From Croceicoccus marinus (GTDB lineage Bacteria > Pseudomonadota > Alphaproteobacteria > Sphingomonadales > Sphingomonadaceae), in assembly GCF_001661675.2 (NCBI RefSeq), contig NZ_CP019602.1, positions 2,319,501 through 2,383,500 on the forward strand: DNA of 64,000 nt. The letters are read 5' to 3'. This document shows positions 52,407-63,183 of the stretch, piece after piece. Positions within the stretch are counted from its first letter, which is position 1, and each line of letters begins with the position of its first letter. A program made the position numbers and the translations under genes. The notes under the pieces are model-generated. The model worked only from the letters and a program-made list of their open reading frames with translations. It searched no databases and was not told the DNA's origin.

Positions 52407-52849
52407 AAGGCTGGCAAGGGAGAAAGTCTTAGCGCCGACACCGGCCGCTCATGCTTGGAAGCGGCGGGTCGACTTCTTTGCGATGCTCCGCCAATGCAGG
52501 CGTAGCCGCTGCTTACGGTGTGCCTGTCAAGTTCCAATGTGTGCGGGGCTTTCCAGGAGGCCCTGAGTTCCGTTCAATGGGTTGAATTCTAATCCTTATT
52601 CTTGGAGCGCGAGCAATTGTGTCCTCGTAGGGAAAAGCGAGATTCAGGGCGAAAATGCCGGTGGGCTACCAACTGGCCTTAGTTATGTGAGAATCCCCCT
52701 CGGCGGGTCATTCCCCAGGCGGGCCAATTGCCCGGTCGTTTGAGAGGATCATAGGGACCAGATAGCCATCACCGGACTGTCCCAAGATCGAATGGAGATG
52801 AGGTGCAGAACGATCGGGAATACCCATCTCTCCTAACCCTGCGAACAAG
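52407..52849. other. Gene-poor gap
   Basis: About 440 bp between the 108-aa gene and the terminator of a convergent gene. Short open frames exist but none has a start site and composition I trust. Confidence 0.4.
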
Positions 52850-52881
52850 AAAAAAGGCAGGAACCGTTCCCGGTCCCCGCC
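52850..52881 (-). terminator. Rho-independent terminator of the 73-aa gene
   Basis: On the minus strand GGCGGGGACC pairs with GGTTCCTGCC (two G-T pairs) around GGGAAC, followed by six T. It lies 12 bp after the stop of the small minus-strand gene, which supports that gene as real. Confidence 0.8.
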
Positions 52882-52893
52882 CTGATCCTACGG

Positions 52894-53115
52894 TCAGAAC
52901 TCATCGAGCATTGCCCCATGAACCGTATGCACCACGCGCGCTGCAAGATGCGCAGGAAGCGCGTTGTAGTCACCCTCATCCAAAGCAAAGTATCCGAGTT
53001 CTCGGTCCTCAACGATATGCTGATCGAAGAAGCTGTGCAACGCCCGACGCTCTGCCACAGCCAGCGCGGCAAAGTAGCGTTCCGAGTTCGAATTGATCCG
53101 AGCAATTGAAGCCAT
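52894..53115 (-). CDS. Unknown 73-aa protein
   Basis: AGGAGG sits three to four bases from the start (MASIARINSNSERYF), and a terminator follows. The protein is helical with an acidic centre (FDQHIVEDRELGYFALDEGDYN). No family recognised. A free-standing small gene of the island. Confidence 0.65.
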   Translation of the reverse strand: MASIARINSNSERYFAALAVAERRALHSFFDQHIVEDRELGYFALDEGDYNALPAHLAARVVHTVHGAMLDEF

Positions 53116-53353
53116 TGTATCCTCCTGATGTCTGCCGTTGACGGCAGGAGCAGGACGGATGGGCGTGCGGCCGGCGGGTCAGGGATCGCCCACTTGGGCG
53201 ACCGCGAAGCGGCGGTAGGGGTAACGATTTTGTCGGACCGTAGCGTAGCGAAGGGGAGTCAAAATGGTGGGACCCTGCCGTCCTTGACGCGCCTGTTGCA
53301 CGGCCATCAGAATGGGAGAACGTGAGCCAGGCCCCCTCCCCACCGGTCCCAAG
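53116..53353. other. Gap with a short palindrome
   Basis: 238 bp. TCGCCCA-CT-TGGGCGA at 53186-53201 is a perfect 7-bp inverted repeat. No gene seen. Confidence 0.4.
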
Positions 53354-53791
53354 CTAGATTGCTCCCGAGACCTTCTGCGCGACCTCTGTGAGCGTCGCCT
53401 GAAGTCGATTAATCTCCGATAGGCTGGTACTGCTGGGCACGTATCGCGTTAAAAGGAATTCGCGCGACTGAGACATGGAGTGCAAATGTTCGCGCGTCCG
53501 TTTCCTAAGCACTAGACCACGTTCGACAGCGAGCTCCGCCCTTGCCGCGAGATTGTGCTGAAGCCCCCGGACTTGTCCCGCGCTGTGACCGGATTGAAGA
53601 AGGAAGGCGTTCAAGTATAGTTCGACGGCATGGATCGCGACCATGCGAAACGGTGCCCGCGACCTCGGCTCTCCAGGCCGTCCATTCTGGACGAGAAGTT
53701 GTGCCGCGAACCGATACTCATCGGCAAGAGCCACCACCTCAGCAGGCGTTGCAGCCCCTCCCGGGTAAAGGGCTATCGCTTGGTCATTCAT
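53354..53791 (-). CDS. Unknown 145-aa helical protein, HEPN-like in outline
   Basis: All-helical. IHAVELYLNAFLL followed by GLQHNLAARAELA and an R-x5-H (RTREHLH) resembles the outline of HEPN domains, which are often RNases in toxin-antitoxin or defence systems. No MNT-type partner lies next to it; the neighbour upstream is ssb. The resemblance is by eye only. Confidence 0.5.
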   Translation of the reverse strand: MNDQAIALYPGGAATPAEVVALADEYRFAAQLLVQNGRPGEPRSRAPFRMVAIHAVELYLNAFLLQSGHSAGQVRGLQHNLAARAELAVERGLVLRKRTREHLHSMSQSREFLLTRYVPSSTSLSEINRLQATLTEVAQKVSGAI

Positions 53792-53858
53792 GGCATTCTT
53801 CGTAGCACCGCTTTTGCAAACGATTACTGAAAGATCTCTGGGTTTTCATACACCACAA

Positions 53859-53889
53859 AGGGGCCCTGTCCCACATGGACAGGACCCCT
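53859..53889 (-). terminator. Hairpin after ssb
   Basis: AGGGG-CCTGTCC pairs with GGACAGG-CCCCT (one mismatch, 5-base loop), followed on the minus strand by TTTG. Probable terminator of ssb, 26 bp after its stop. Confidence 0.6.
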
Positions 53890-53914
53890 TCGGGAGAGAG
53901 ATCTACGGGAGAGG

Positions 53915-54313
53915 TCAGTCGATCCCGGGAGCATCCTTGTTGTCGGCGTTCTCGCCGGAGCCGTTGCCGCGGGAGAGGAAGTCGACCTTGTCGGCGAGGA
54001 TCTCGGTGCCGTAGCGCGTGACCCCGTCCTTGTCCTCCCACTGGGTGTAGTGGATCCGGCCCTGGACCGATACCAGCTGGCCCTTCGAGCAGTACTGGCC
54101 GACGGTCTTGGCGAGGCCGTTGAAGCAGGTCACGCGGTGGAACTCGCTTTCCTTGGCGGTGTAGCCGTTCTCGTCCTTGTAGGTATTGCCATCCTTGTCG
54201 CGTGCGGGGCGATCGGTGACGACGGTGATCCCGGTGACGTTGGTGGCGCTCTGGGTCGTACGGGCTTCCGGATCGCGGGCGAGGCGGCCGGTGAGGATGG
54301 CGATATTGGTCAT
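53915..54313 (-). CDS. ssb: Single-stranded DNA-binding protein
   Basis: 132 aa, GAAGGAA before the ATG. OB-fold pattern of SSB: NIAILTGRLARDPE at the start, FHRVTCFNGLAKTVGQYCSKGQLVSVQGRI shortened form in the core, and an acidic end. The tail ends APGID rather than the standard DDIPF tip, which is common for mobile-element SSBs. It would protect transferred single strands. Confidence 0.9.
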   Translation of the reverse strand: MTNIAILTGRLARDPEARTTQSATNVTGITVVTDRPARDKDGNTYKDENGYTAKESEFHRVTCFNGLAKTVGQYCSKGQLVSVQGRIHYTQWEDKDGVTRYGTEILADKVDFLSRGNGSGENADNKDAPGID

Positions 54314-54970
54314 GAAATAGGTTCCTTCAGTTCCTCAAACCGGAGACCATCTCCGGCTTGCGAACATCCAGAAGAAGCAGGGCATGGGAGGACTGCACCG
54401 AAGGCCTGAAGGGCCGAAGGGAAACCTGTTCATGACGGGTGGTGCGGGCAGGCAGCGCAGCTGCCAACACGGCCGGAAAGGAACGGGTTGCCGTCCTCAG
54501 CTGACCTGGTTCAGGACTGTTCGCGACTAAAGCCGGATGGGTATCGGGTGTGGGTCTGCAGGCTCACTTGACCTTTCCTGCAATCAGCTAACGCCATCGC
54601 CCTCCGATGCCTCCAGGAGATCCATGAAGTTGCAGGCTGCTTCTCGGTCTTGCTCGTTCTCGAACGCCACATCGAGATCGGGGGCTGACCCGAACATGTG
54701 CAGGAACGATCACAGGGCAAAGTGCTCAGCGGCAGCGTAATTTGAGGCAGATAAGTCCGTAATGCGCCCTCTAGGTAGCCTTTCGACATGGCTCGCATCG
54801 TCCTTAAAAGTGGTCGTCCGTCGGGCCGATGGCCCGCAGTGCAGGAGCAGGATCAAAACGCCGTCGCTGCTGGTGAATCGAAAGTCGCGGTTGGCACGCG
54901 CATCGCTGCATAGTTCAACGATGACCTGGGGCTCGTACTAGCGGCCTGTCCAACATGCGCTGCCACTTGA
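54314..54970. other. 657-bp gap upstream of ssb
   Basis: CCGGAGA-CCA-TCTCCGG (54340-54356) is a perfect 7-bp hairpin in the ssb leader. A 37-codon minus-strand frame (MFGSAPDLDVAFENE) near 54690 is the only protein-like stretch; it may be a remnant. Otherwise nothing seen. Confidence 0.4.
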
Positions 54971-56647
54971 TCACATGGCTACCGCGCTGGCCCCGAAAAG
55001 CGCCTCGATTTTGGCCTGGGCCCCAACCCCGAGGTCAGCCACAATCAGCTTGTCTTTGGCGCGCGAGCAACAAACATAGAAGAGGTGGCGGGTTCTCCGC
55101 TCCCGGCTTTCGCTGGTGTCGGTTCCTGCCAGCAGCTTGCCAAACGAGTATTGGTTCCAGTTCGCGCCAGCGTCATCCAAAACCACGATCACGTTCTGAA
55201 ATTCATCGCCTTTCACGCCGTGTTTGGTTGAGAACGGCATGCTGTTTTCCAGCACGGCGCGGTAACGACTGACTTCCAGATAGGGGACCGCCAGAAGAAG
55301 ATCCAGAAAGGCCTGATGCGCTGCCTCGGGCGATCCTGCCTCGGCAGCCACCACAGGGCCTGCCACGGCCGCTTCCAAGTCATCAAGGAGTGTGACCAAT
55401 TGCGCTGCCCGCAGATGCATTAAGATTGCTTCAATCGTTCCTCCGGCATCAATTAGTTTGATGAGGTCATCTAGGGCCGCCTTCACTCGCGCCTTCTCGG
55501 CTGCCCCCGCGATCGGGATCGGGCGTTCCTTCAATGAACTGATAGCGCGCCCCACCCGCCCTTCACGCCAAGCAGTAATAAATGGCTCGACTTTTTTAAG
55601 GAAGAAGGCTGCAATCGGGTCTTCGCCGCTCTGAAACTTATCTTGCGTAAAGCTTCCCCGACTATCGAAGGCTGCCAATAGATCGGCATATCCGGCCTTG
55701 CGGGCGATAAGGCGGTGAGTGAGGAATAGAACCTTCAACTCGCCCTGTACACTCCAGCCGAAGACATCCTGCGCTTTCTGGACGGCGAGTTCGGCAATGT
55801 CCGCGTCCGGAGCCGTGCCGGTGAGACTGACATACACCGCGCCCCCCGGTAAATTGGCACCCGCTGGCTCCTGCTGAATGTCAGTTCGGACCTTGTTGAG
55901 AACGTCGATCACCGCCTTGGAGCACCGATAGTTCTCCTCCTTCTTGATTTGAACCAGCTGTGCCTGCTGATCGGCCGACAATTCGCCGACCCCTCCCGAA
56001 TAGATGTTCTGCATCTTGTCGCCAAAGAAACCGATCAGCGGGGGATGCTCTGTCTTAAGAAGATGATCCAACAGGGCGGAGACAACCAGCGGATCAGTGT
56101 CCTGGTATTCGTCTACAAATATGAACGGGAATCGAGCGGCGACCACTTTCGATAAAAGCGGATGGTCGTGGAACATAATGTGAGCCACGCCCAAAAGGTC
56201 GTCGTGAAAAATTCGGCCTTCCAAGAAGTTTGCGCCGCGATCGGAGTAGGCGATCGTCGGTACCGTCTTTAAAGCTTCTGCCAATTGCTCCTGATCTTGC
56301 TTTCTGCGGCTGCTTGCAGGCAACCGGTCATTGAACGCAAGAAGGGCGGGCCTCAGCTCTTTCTGAAAGTTTTTGATCGAGGCCCATAAGAAGTCGTGGA
56401 TCGTTGAGACCACAAACAAGGGGTCGTGCTCTGTACGCTCGATGATCTCATTCTTTGCTACATTCGTGAAAGTAATGCAGGCCACACGCTGGCCTTCCCC
56501 GATAACGCTCGAACGGTCCGGTCCTCGAATGAAATCAAGAGCGCGAATGAGGGACGATGTTTTGCCCGAGCCCGCCCCGGCGTCGATCAGGAAGCTCTGT
56601 CGCGTGTGCAGACAATCCAGGATTTTTTCGTCCGCTTCCGTCATCAT
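54971..56647 (-). CDS. gajB: Gabija-type UvrD-like helicase
   Basis: 558 aa from the ATG at 56647, which overlaps the gajA stop (ATGA). Superfamily 1: Walker A AGAGSGKT at 23-30, FTNVAKNEI (motif Ia), FPFIFVDEYQDTDP (Walker B), FFGDKMQNIYSG (motif III) and KGDEFQNVIVV near the C-terminus. In Gabija this protein binds the nuclease GajA to block phage. The pair and their order match that system. Confidence 0.85.
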   Translation of the reverse strand: MMTEADEKILDCLHTRQSFLIDAGAGSGKTSSLIRALDFIRGPDRSSVIGEGQRVACITFTNVAKNEIIERTEHDPLFVVSTIHDFLWASIKNFQKELRPALLAFNDRLPASSRRKQDQEQLAEALKTVPTIAYSDRGANFLEGRIFHDDLLGVAHIMFHDHPLLSKVVAARFPFIFVDEYQDTDPLVVSALLDHLLKTEHPPLIGFFGDKMQNIYSGGVGELSADQQAQLVQIKKEENYRCSKAVIDVLNKVRTDIQQEPAGANLPGGAVYVSLTGTAPDADIAELAVQKAQDVFGWSVQGELKVLFLTHRLIARKAGYADLLAAFDSRGSFTQDKFQSGEDPIAAFFLKKVEPFITAWREGRVGRAISSLKERPIPIAGAAEKARVKAALDDLIKLIDAGGTIEAILMHLRAAQLVTLLDDLEAAVAGPVVAAEAGSPEAAHQAFLDLLLAVPYLEVSRYRAVLENSMPFSTKHGVKGDEFQNVIVVLDDAGANWNQYSFGKLLAGTDTSESRERRTRHLFYVCCSRAKDKLIVADLGVGAQAKIEALFGASAVAM

Positions 56648-58641
56648 TTTGCGGGATGCTCGGCCAGCCATTGGAGGCCTTGTTGAATATAGAGGGGAAT
56701 CTCCCAGCCTGGTGCGCCCATCAGATCGAGGGCGAAATCGACCTTCCCGAGCTTGCCGCTCAACTCCCACGCTTGTGCTGTCAGGCCTGCGTCTATCGCT
56801 TTCTTGACGGCAGCCTTAGTCGTGCTGAGCTTGGCATGATTGTCAGTCAGCCAAGTGATGTTGGCGTAGATGAATGCTTCCTCGAATGAACGACCACAAT
56901 GCCCGTCCTGGGTGACCTGATAGGCAACCCGAATGCAGCCTTGCGTCTTGGCCGCATTATCGCAGGCTTGCAATTCTTCGACGGTTTCCTTCTCGGGAAT
57001 CCATTTGCGGAGACAGGCGTTGCTAGTGCTTTTCCCCGTCGCGACCGGGCATTTTTTTCCTCCGTCATCGACCGAGTCCAGGTCGGTAATGATCAGGCTC
57101 GGAATGCCAAGAAAGTCGATGATCGGCTTAAACTTATGGGCGTGCCCCCCGCCCACCTCAGAAATGCTGACATACTGACTTCCGAGCGTCTCGCAGCCAG
57201 CCACCTTGGCTTGCTCCTCAATCATCATTGGGAGCAGCAGCCGCTCGACCTGGCCTTCCACGAAGATGGCCTTGTCCGCGAAAAACAGATCGCAATGAGT
57301 CAGTCGAATATAGCGGCGCAGGAAGTCGAGAAGGTCGGGGTTGTCTGGTGGCAGCGGTAGCTGCGAAAGGTCCTGCATGACGACCTGACGGCCAACCCTG
57401 CGGAAATAGCGCACGGGCTCGAACTCAGAATGAGCGATCATGTGGGACGAGTGTGTGGAGAGCAGAACTTGTGCTGTCGTCCCTCCGTCCGTTTCCAAAA
57501 CCTTCGAAATCTCGCTGATGAAAACCGTCTGCATCTGCGGGTGCAGGTGCGCCTCGGGTTCTTCAATCGCGATTATATGAACGCGCGGCTTGTCGCCCAT
57601 CGTCGCGTCGATCGCAGCGCGGAAGGACTCCAGCTGCAGGACAATGTAAATCAGGTTTTTGTAGCCGAGCCCGTTATATTTTTCGGGCAGCTCGAACTCC
57701 TCCATTACTCCTTCTTTTTCGGCGTGTTCGCTGGCATAATATATTCGCGCATTGTCACGGTAAATTGTTTCTGCGCTCAGTTCAGCACGTACCCTCAGGT
57801 CCGGCGCTTTTTGGCCTGGCGGATAGCCAAAACTCTGAAGGCGCTTCGTCAAACGACCAAAGGCTTTGCCGTACATCCCCGTAAGGTCGCCTGCGCTCGC
57901 CGTGAGTGCATCTTCGATCGCTTGATAACCGGCAGCGTCATCGACCCGATAGAAGCGTTCGTAATGATCGTGGAGAAGTTTTGAGAGCTTCGCGGACCGG
58001 CTTCCCTCATCGTCATCGACGTGCCGCTGAGCGGGCACGATGTCGATGCGCAGTAGGGATTTCAGCAAATTGCCGTCTTCGAGTTGTTCCACTTCTTTGC
58101 CGTCAGGGGACACTTTGAAGAAAACGCGTTTGAAATGATCTCTGAACGTCTCTTTCAGATAGTCGCACAGCGAGACGTCTTTGCGAGGCCTGGCCCCAAA
58201 CTCGTCGAGAAGCTTTTTCGCGTTCTCCAGTCGATAGTCGATCCGCATGCGCACTCTGCTTGTGCCAGGCGTAAGGTCCATCAAAAGCTTGGTGGCTGCA
58301 ACGAGGTCGGCGGGATCTTCGCCATAGGAAAAGGTCAGATCGAGCCGCATACGCGGTGTAAGCCGCCTAAGCAGCTCAATCTTCTTTTCTGGATCAGCTT
58401 CAGCCGCAACCTTTCGCTCGATCCGCTTCAGGTCCCGGTGGCGAAGCTGAGAGAGGTCGTGGAAGGAGATTTTAGGAGCCTCGGCTCCTTGCCCGATAAA
58501 CAGCCGGAGAGCCTCCATTACTGAGGTTTTCCCGCTATTGTTCGGCCCCACCAAAATGGTCGTCGTTTTGTCCTGGGCGAGATCGATTGAGAGTCGGCGC
58601 AGCAACCTGAAGTTTCGGATCTTAATGTTCTCAAGGCGCAT
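56644..58641 (-). CDS. gajA: Gabija-type OLD-family nuclease
   Basis: 665 aa. ABC-type ATPase: Walker A GPNNSGKTS at 32-40, Walker B IIAIEEPEAHLHP with the Glu pair at 360-361, and THSSH at 396-400. The TOPRIM nuclease domain follows: FVEGQVERLLL (Glu462) and ITDLDSVDD (Asp520, Asp522), with a late GRSFEEAF (583-590). GajA nicks specific DNA when nucleotide is depleted. It is coupled to gajB and divergent from a restriction gene. Confidence 0.87.
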   Translation of the reverse strand: MRLENIKIRNFRLLRRLSIDLAQDKTTTILVGPNNSGKTSVMEALRLFIGQGAEAPKISFHDLSQLRHRDLKRIERKVAAEADPEKKIELLRRLTPRMRLDLTFSYGEDPADLVAATKLLMDLTPGTSRVRMRIDYRLENAKKLLDEFGARPRKDVSLCDYLKETFRDHFKRVFFKVSPDGKEVEQLEDGNLLKSLLRIDIVPAQRHVDDDEGSRSAKLSKLLHDHYERFYRVDDAAGYQAIEDALTASAGDLTGMYGKAFGRLTKRLQSFGYPPGQKAPDLRVRAELSAETIYRDNARIYYASEHAEKEGVMEEFELPEKYNGLGYKNLIYIVLQLESFRAAIDATMGDKPRVHIIAIEEPEAHLHPQMQTVFISEISKVLETDGGTTAQVLLSTHSSHMIAHSEFEPVRYFRRVGRQVVMQDLSQLPLPPDNPDLLDFLRRYIRLTHCDLFFADKAIFVEGQVERLLLPMMIEEQAKVAGCETLGSQYVSISEVGGGHAHKFKPIIDFLGIPSLIITDLDSVDDGGKKCPVATGKSTSNACLRKWIPEKETVEELQACDNAAKTQGCIRVAYQVTQDGHCGRSFEEAFIYANITWLTDNHAKLSTTKAAVKKAIDAGLTAQAWELSGKLGKVDFALDLMGAPGWEIPLYIQQGLQWLAEHPAK

Positions 58642-58996
58642 GCGGTCATTATCTCAAATGGCTCGAAGATCTCGAAGGTGACTGTAGGGCCATCCTGACA
58701 CAAGGGGGAAGTAGTTTGCTATCGAATTGAACCGGAATCGCCTGTCACTCGATCCCGGGTGGCTTGATGAATTCCGTGATCAGCCGGCGAGCGCGGTGCA
58801 CTGATCGCTAAACGGGTCACCTGGCTACGGTCCGCTTTCGGTCCAAGGCGTGGCATATCCCGCTCGGGCTCCTTTCCTCTGGGCTTCGAGGCAGACCTTG
58901 GGCGTGGGACGCGGTCGTTCATTGTGCATGACAATCACAGTTTGGGTGTAAGTCGATGTAAGTTCGGCTACTCCACTCAAGGTATGGAGGGTCTTA
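58642..58996. other. gajA / type IIG divergent intergenic region
   Basis: 355 bp, must hold both promoters. No ORF I trust. GGAGG at 58986-58990 serves the plus-strand gene. Confidence 0.5.
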
Positions 58997-61900
58997 GTGT
59001 TCCAAGGCGCATTGTTCACTCGTGATTGGCTGAAGCAAGGGGTCACCGAATCCCCTGAGTGGCAGAATCTCGAAATTAGTGAAGTTGAGCAGCTCTACGA
59101 AAGCGCCCAGCATTTGCTGCATGAACATTCAGGCCACAAGAAGCCAACCGAAGCAGAAACCGAAGACCAACTTATTTATCCGCTGCTCGAATTGCTGGGC
59201 TGGCAACACAAATCCGTTCAACAGAACATGACGACAAAGGGACGCAAGGACGTTCCCGATGCCTTGCTTTTCGCCGATGGCGACGCCGCAGAAAAGGCGA
59301 AGACACTCGAGCCATGGCAACGCTTCCGTCATGGCGCTGCTCTTGTCGAAGCGAAGCGCTGGAACCGCCCGCTCGATCGCGAAGGGCAAGGCGACCAGGG
59401 TGTTCCGTCGACCCAAATCATGCATTATCTGCGCCGCGCTGCCGTCGTGGCAGATGGAAAGATGCCGTGGGGCATTCTGACTAACGGACGGCACTGGCGG
59501 CTCTACTACCAAAACGCTCTTTCTGTCGCTGAGGACTTCTTCGAAATTGACCTGGGCAAGGTCTTTGGTCTGCCCGGATGCGAACCGGATCTACTCGACG
59601 AACCGATCGATCCAGATTACGCATTCCGATTGTTCGTGCTGATTTTTGGTCGCGAAGCTTTTCGTCCGAGCGAGCAGGGCCGCAGCTTTCACCTGATCGC
59701 GATCGAGGATGCGCGCCGGTGGGAGGAAAGGGTCCGCAAGGATCTGGCAGATACGGTGTTCGAAACCGTCTTTCCCGAACTGATTACTGCCATCTCGTTG
59801 GCAGACCCGGATCGCCCCGAGACGCTCGATGATGGCTACGCCGAGCAGGTTCGCCAAGCGGCCATGTTCCTTCTCTATCGTCTATTGTTTGTGCTTTATG
59901 CCGAAGATCGGAATCTGCTCCCCGACGAGCGCGGTCCCTACGCGGACTATTGCCTGACCCGTCTTCGAGAGGAGATCAAGGAACGGCATGTGCAAAGGCA
60001 AGCACAGCTCGCCCGCAGCACTGCCTACTGGTCGCGCCTCGAGACAATTTTCGGCGCAATTTCCGAAGGCGACGATGATCTTGGCATTCCGCCCTACAAC
60101 GGCGGCCTGTTCGCAGCGGAAGGCAATTCGCTACTCAGTCGCATCAAGCTGTCGGACGAGACGCTAGCCAAGGCTATATTACCGCTCTCACACCGCGAGG
60201 AAGAAGGGCGGCTTCGCTACATCAACTACCGCGACCTTTCGGTTCAGCAGCTCGGCTCGATCTATGAATCGATCCTCGAATACGGTGTCGAGATCGAGGA
60301 AACCGGCACCGTCCGACCGCGCTCGGACAACGAGGCACGGCACCGCTCGGGTTCGTATTACACACCAGAACCGCTCGTATCGCTGATCATCGAAAAAACG
60401 GTCGGCCCGCTCGTCGAAGAGAAGCGCGAGGCATTCGAAGCCGCTCTAGCAAGCGGCGCAAAGGGTGATGACCTTCGCGCACACGATCCGGCCATGGCAC
60501 TGCTTTCGCTCCGCATCGTCGACCCCGCAATGGGAAGCGGGCATTTCCTCGTCAGCTTGGTCGATTGGCTTTCGGACAAGGTCTTGACCGCAGTCGGCGA
60601 TGCCGAAAGCATGGCCGAGGGCGATTATACTTCTCCTCTCGTGAAGCTCATTGCCGAGTTGCGAGAGGGGATCGTCGCCAACGCGCGGGAGCATAACTGG
60701 CCGATCGTCGAAGACCAGCTGGATGACCGCCATATCGTGCGCCGCATGGTACTCAAGCGCTGCGTCCACGGGGTCGATCTCAACCCGATGGCCGTGGAGC
60801 TCGCCAAGGTCGCGCTCTGGTTGCACAGCTTCACCGTAGGTGCGCCGTTGTCGTTCCTCGACCATCATTTGCGGTGCGGTAACAGCGTGCTTGGCGCGTG
60901 GGTGCGCCCGACGATGGACTGGATGCAAGAACGCGGTGCCCTTATTTCCAACCGCCACCTCGCCCCGCTCGCCAACATCGTGCGCGAGATGGAAAAGATC
61001 GAAGGGCTGACCGACACCGACATTGCTCAGGTTGACCAGTCGAAAAGCCTCTTCACCACCGTCTCCGAAGCCAGCGCTCCGCTCGAAGCGATCCTCGATC
61101 TGGCAAAGGCGGATGATCTGATGGGCGTTCTGGAAACGAATGTCCGCCGACCCCGCGAACCGGCTGATGCCATTCGCAAGGATGGTGACAAACGCCTCGC
61201 CGATTTGCGCAAGGCGCTGGCCGACAGCACCGACGAAGCAAAGGCGGAAAAGGCGCGGGTCGCGCTCGAAAAGGAATCTGCGAAGATTGACCGCGCGGTC
61301 GCCAAGGCGCGCGAAGCCGAACGCAAGTTCGACCGGGCTGAAGCGATGAAGCTGGTCCACGAAGGAACCTTCGGCGATCCCAGCCGGATCGCAAGCGGTG
61401 AAATCGAAGTGCTCGCAGCCGACGCTCTAACCGAGCTAAGCTTGGATGCACCGGAGCCGGTCCAGGGCAGTCTGATGCCAAGCCACAGGCCCGATGATCG
61501 CCGCCGCGCGCTGGCAGACAGCCTAGTGCGCGAGGCGCGCGCAATCGCGGCTGAACAACGGTTCTTCCACTGGGAAGTGGCCTTCCCCGGCGTATGGCGC
61601 GACTTGTCCTCTTCGGGTCGGTCAGGCGGGTTCGATGCGGTCATTGGCAACCCGCCTTACGTCCGGCAGGAAGAAATCTCCCCGATCAAGCCCGCCCTGT
61701 CGAAAGCCTTCGACACCTATGCCGGCACCGCCGATCTCTACGTCTATTTCTACGAACAGGGGACCAAGCTGCTCAGGCCCGGCGGGCGAATGGGCTATGT
61801 CGTCACCAACAAGTGGTTGAAGGCTGGCTATGCAGAGAAGCTTCGGCGGATGTTCGCCGAGGATGTGTGGGTCGAATTTCTGGCCGATTTCGGCCACGCG

Positions 61901-62720
61901 CGCCATTTGTTCCCGGATGCCGACGTCTTTCCATGCGTCATCGCAGTGCAGAAGCCCGATGCAGACGCTGTGCCCGAGCAATACGATCTTGCGGTAATCC
62001 CGCGTGACGATGTTCCGCGTGAGGGTCTGTCGGCAGCAGTCCACGCCGCGACCTATCGTGCCGAACGCTCCGACCTGACCGAAGAAGCATGGGTGCTGGA
62101 GCCGCCAGACGTAGCCGCCCTGCTCAAGAAGATTCGTGAGCGCGGCGTATCGCTTGAGGAATATGCCGGGGCTAGTCCGCTTTACGGCGTGAAGACGGGC
62201 TTCAATGAGGCATTTCTGATCGACACCGCCACACGCGATCAGCTTGTTGGCGATGACCCGAAAGCCGCCGACATCATCAAGCCCTACCTGCGCGGTCAGG
62301 ACATTGGCCGCTGGCTGCCGGAGTGGAACGGGCTCTGGATGATCTTCGCTCGGCGAGGTATCGACATTGAAGAATATCCGAGCGTACTTCGGCATCTCGA
62401 GTCTTTCCGAACACAGCTAGAACCCAAACCAGCTAATTGGCAGCCTCCGAAGAAGGATGCGAAATGGCCAGGTCGGAAGGCCGGAAGTTATCGCTGGTAT
62501 GAGATTCAGGATGCTGTCGACTACTTTGAGGATTTTGACCGCCCGAAGGTCCTTTTGCGGCGCATCGCTTTCTATGCCCAAGTTTGCACTGACCAAGGCC
62601 AATACATGGTCAATGACTCAGCTTTGATACTGCCGACCGTTGATGAATGGATCGTCGCCTGCCTCAACTCACCGATCGGCTGGTATTTCCAATTCAAAAA
62701 GTTCCCGCACAAGAAGGATG
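58997..62720 (+). pseudogene. Type IIG restriction enzyme-methyltransferase, 3' end cut by IS66
   Basis: GTG start with GGAGG seven bases upstream; 1241 native codons remain. A PD-(D/E)xK-like nuclease domain opens the protein (Asp88 in VPDALLF, Glu118-x-Lys120 in VEAKRW). The N6-adenine methylase has DPAMGSGHFL at 509-518 and NPPY at 885-888, with a helical, charged insert between. The target-recognition (TaqI-like) part starts near 1050 and is lost from 1242 on; the last 10 codons of the open frame come from the IS. Probably inactive or of changed specificity. Confidence 0.82.
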
Positions 62721-62805
62721 GTACCCCTCCGGCGAGGGCCGCCTTGCGTGGATAGGTATCGAGCGCTCTTAAGCGTGCTCTTGTGAGCGTGCTTAGGAGT
62801 GGTCG

Positions 62806-63183
62806 ATGGGTCAGGTGACGGTGTTTTCGGGGCCGGAGCGGCGGCGGCGGTGGAGCGATGAGGAGCGACTGCAGATCCTGTCCGAGGCTTTCGCGCCGGG
62901 CGCGTGCGTCGCCCAGGTGTGCCGACGGCACGATATTTCTTCGGCGCTGATCTACACCTGGCGGCGCAAGTTGCTCGATGCAGGCGTGGAGCGGGAAGCA
63001 GAGCTGCCCGAGGCACTTCCGACGCCGGTGTTCGCCGAAGCGGTGATCGACGAAGATGTGATGGCGGCCGGCGCTGCCGAGCACCCCGCGATGATCATCG
63101 ACCTGCCGCGCGGCAAGCGGCTGAGCATTTTCGCGGCGGCACCGCCGGCCCTGGTCGCTGCGGCGCTGAAGGGGCTGCGATGA
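62806..63183 (+). CDS. tnpA: IS66 TnpA-like protein (copy 2)
   Basis: 125 aa, same protein as the copy at 26533: helix-turn-helix N-terminus, four-base overlap with tnpB. Confidence 0.9.
   Translation: MGQVTVFSGPERRRRWSDEERLQILSEAFAPGACVAQVCRRHDISSALIYTWRRKLLDAGVEREAELPEALPTPVFAEAVIDEDVMAAGAAEHPAMIIDLPRGKRLSIFAAAPPALVAAALKGLR

Noticed and set aside
54511..54798. 95-aa minus-strand frame
   Set aside because: No start site, Ser/Arg-rich composition, and a different frame there looks more protein-like but is only 37 codons.
26440..62720. The two IS66 copies as ends of one composite transposon
   Set aside because: Copy 1 has its own perfect 8-bp duplication on both sides, and the bases before copy 2 are different, so they inserted separately.
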